DNA of 21,877 nucleotides from an uncultured Cellvibrio sp. (lineage in GTDB: Bacteria; Pseudomonadota; Gammaproteobacteria; Pseudomonadales; Cellvibrionaceae), in NCBI GenBank assembly GCA_946482345.1, contig CAMLRJ010000010.1, positions 1 to 21,877 of the forward strand, in the 5' to 3' direction. Below are positions 21,861 through 21,877 of the stretch, piece by piece. A model generated the notes under the pieces. The model was not told where the DNA came from and made no database searches. It worked only from the letters and a program-made list of their open reading frames with translations. The stretch's first letter is position 1. Every line of letters begins with the position of its first letter. The position numbers were made by a program, and so were the translations under genes.

Positions 21861-21877
21861 GCCAACCTCCGGGTTTG

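Overview
The window reads as chromosomal DNA of a polysaccharide-degrading gammaproteobacterium, most likely of the Cellvibrio/Cellvibrionaceae type. This is an inference from gene content: secreted glucanases with poly-serine linkers and a CBM6 module, a large TonB-dependent receptor with a carboxypeptidase-like N-terminal domain, a GlyGly-CTERM-type tail, YceH, and the spoT-ridA gene order. Base composition is moderate and intergenic regions are AT-rich. No rRNA, tRNA, CRISPR array, transposase or phage gene was seen.

Layout, left to right. (1) 1-1809, plus strand: the 3' end of a COG4315-like secreted-repeat protein and its terminator, then a two-gene unit encoding a mono-haem cytochrome c lipoprotein and a predicted outer-membrane barrel that carries its own CxxCH haem site. 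(2) 1933-5100, minus strand: a four-gene unit of ECF sigma factor, RskA-type anti-sigma factor, leucine-rich-repeat exported protein and alginate-export-like porin, with 31-bp and 4-bp overlaps at two junctions and a candidate ECF-type promoter in front. (3) 5314-7620, plus strand: two tandem paralogous GH16 glucanases. Both have the natural circular permutation known from the Fibrobacter succinogenes 1,3-1,4-beta-glucanase. One ends in a CBM6 and the other in a poly-serine tract plus a GlyGly-CTERM-like surface-sorting tail. (4) 7685-9525, minus strand: yceH and a membrane-anchored AraC-type regulator. (5) 9639-12062, minus strand: a TonB-dependent receptor with its own terminator. (6) 12576-17042, plus strand: an arsenate-resistance operon arsR - osmC-like - gapdh - arsJ - ATP-grasp-like gene. 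(7) 17039-19028, minus strand: a PI-PLC-like protein and an unrecognised partner. (8) 19239-21860, minus strand: ridA and spoT.

How the genes work together. In the ars operon, the dedicated GAPDH is expected to use arsenate in place of phosphate to make 1-arseno-3-phosphoglycerate, which ArsJ exports. ArsR should repress the unit through an AT-rich palindrome that overlaps a good sigma-70-like promoter. No arsenate reductase or arsenite pump is present in the window. The OsmC-like and ATP-grasp-like genes lie inside this operon and have no established role in that pathway, so they are the strongest candidates here for undescribed biology. The two glucanases should attack mixed-linkage glucan, one tethered to substrate by CBM6 and one probably displayed on the cell surface.

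Several structured intergenic repeats (REP-like, at least three sequence families) sit at gene ends. They occupy 1820-1912, 6517-6610, 7625-7676, 14447-14540 and 19662-19742. One supplies the stop codon of gapdh.
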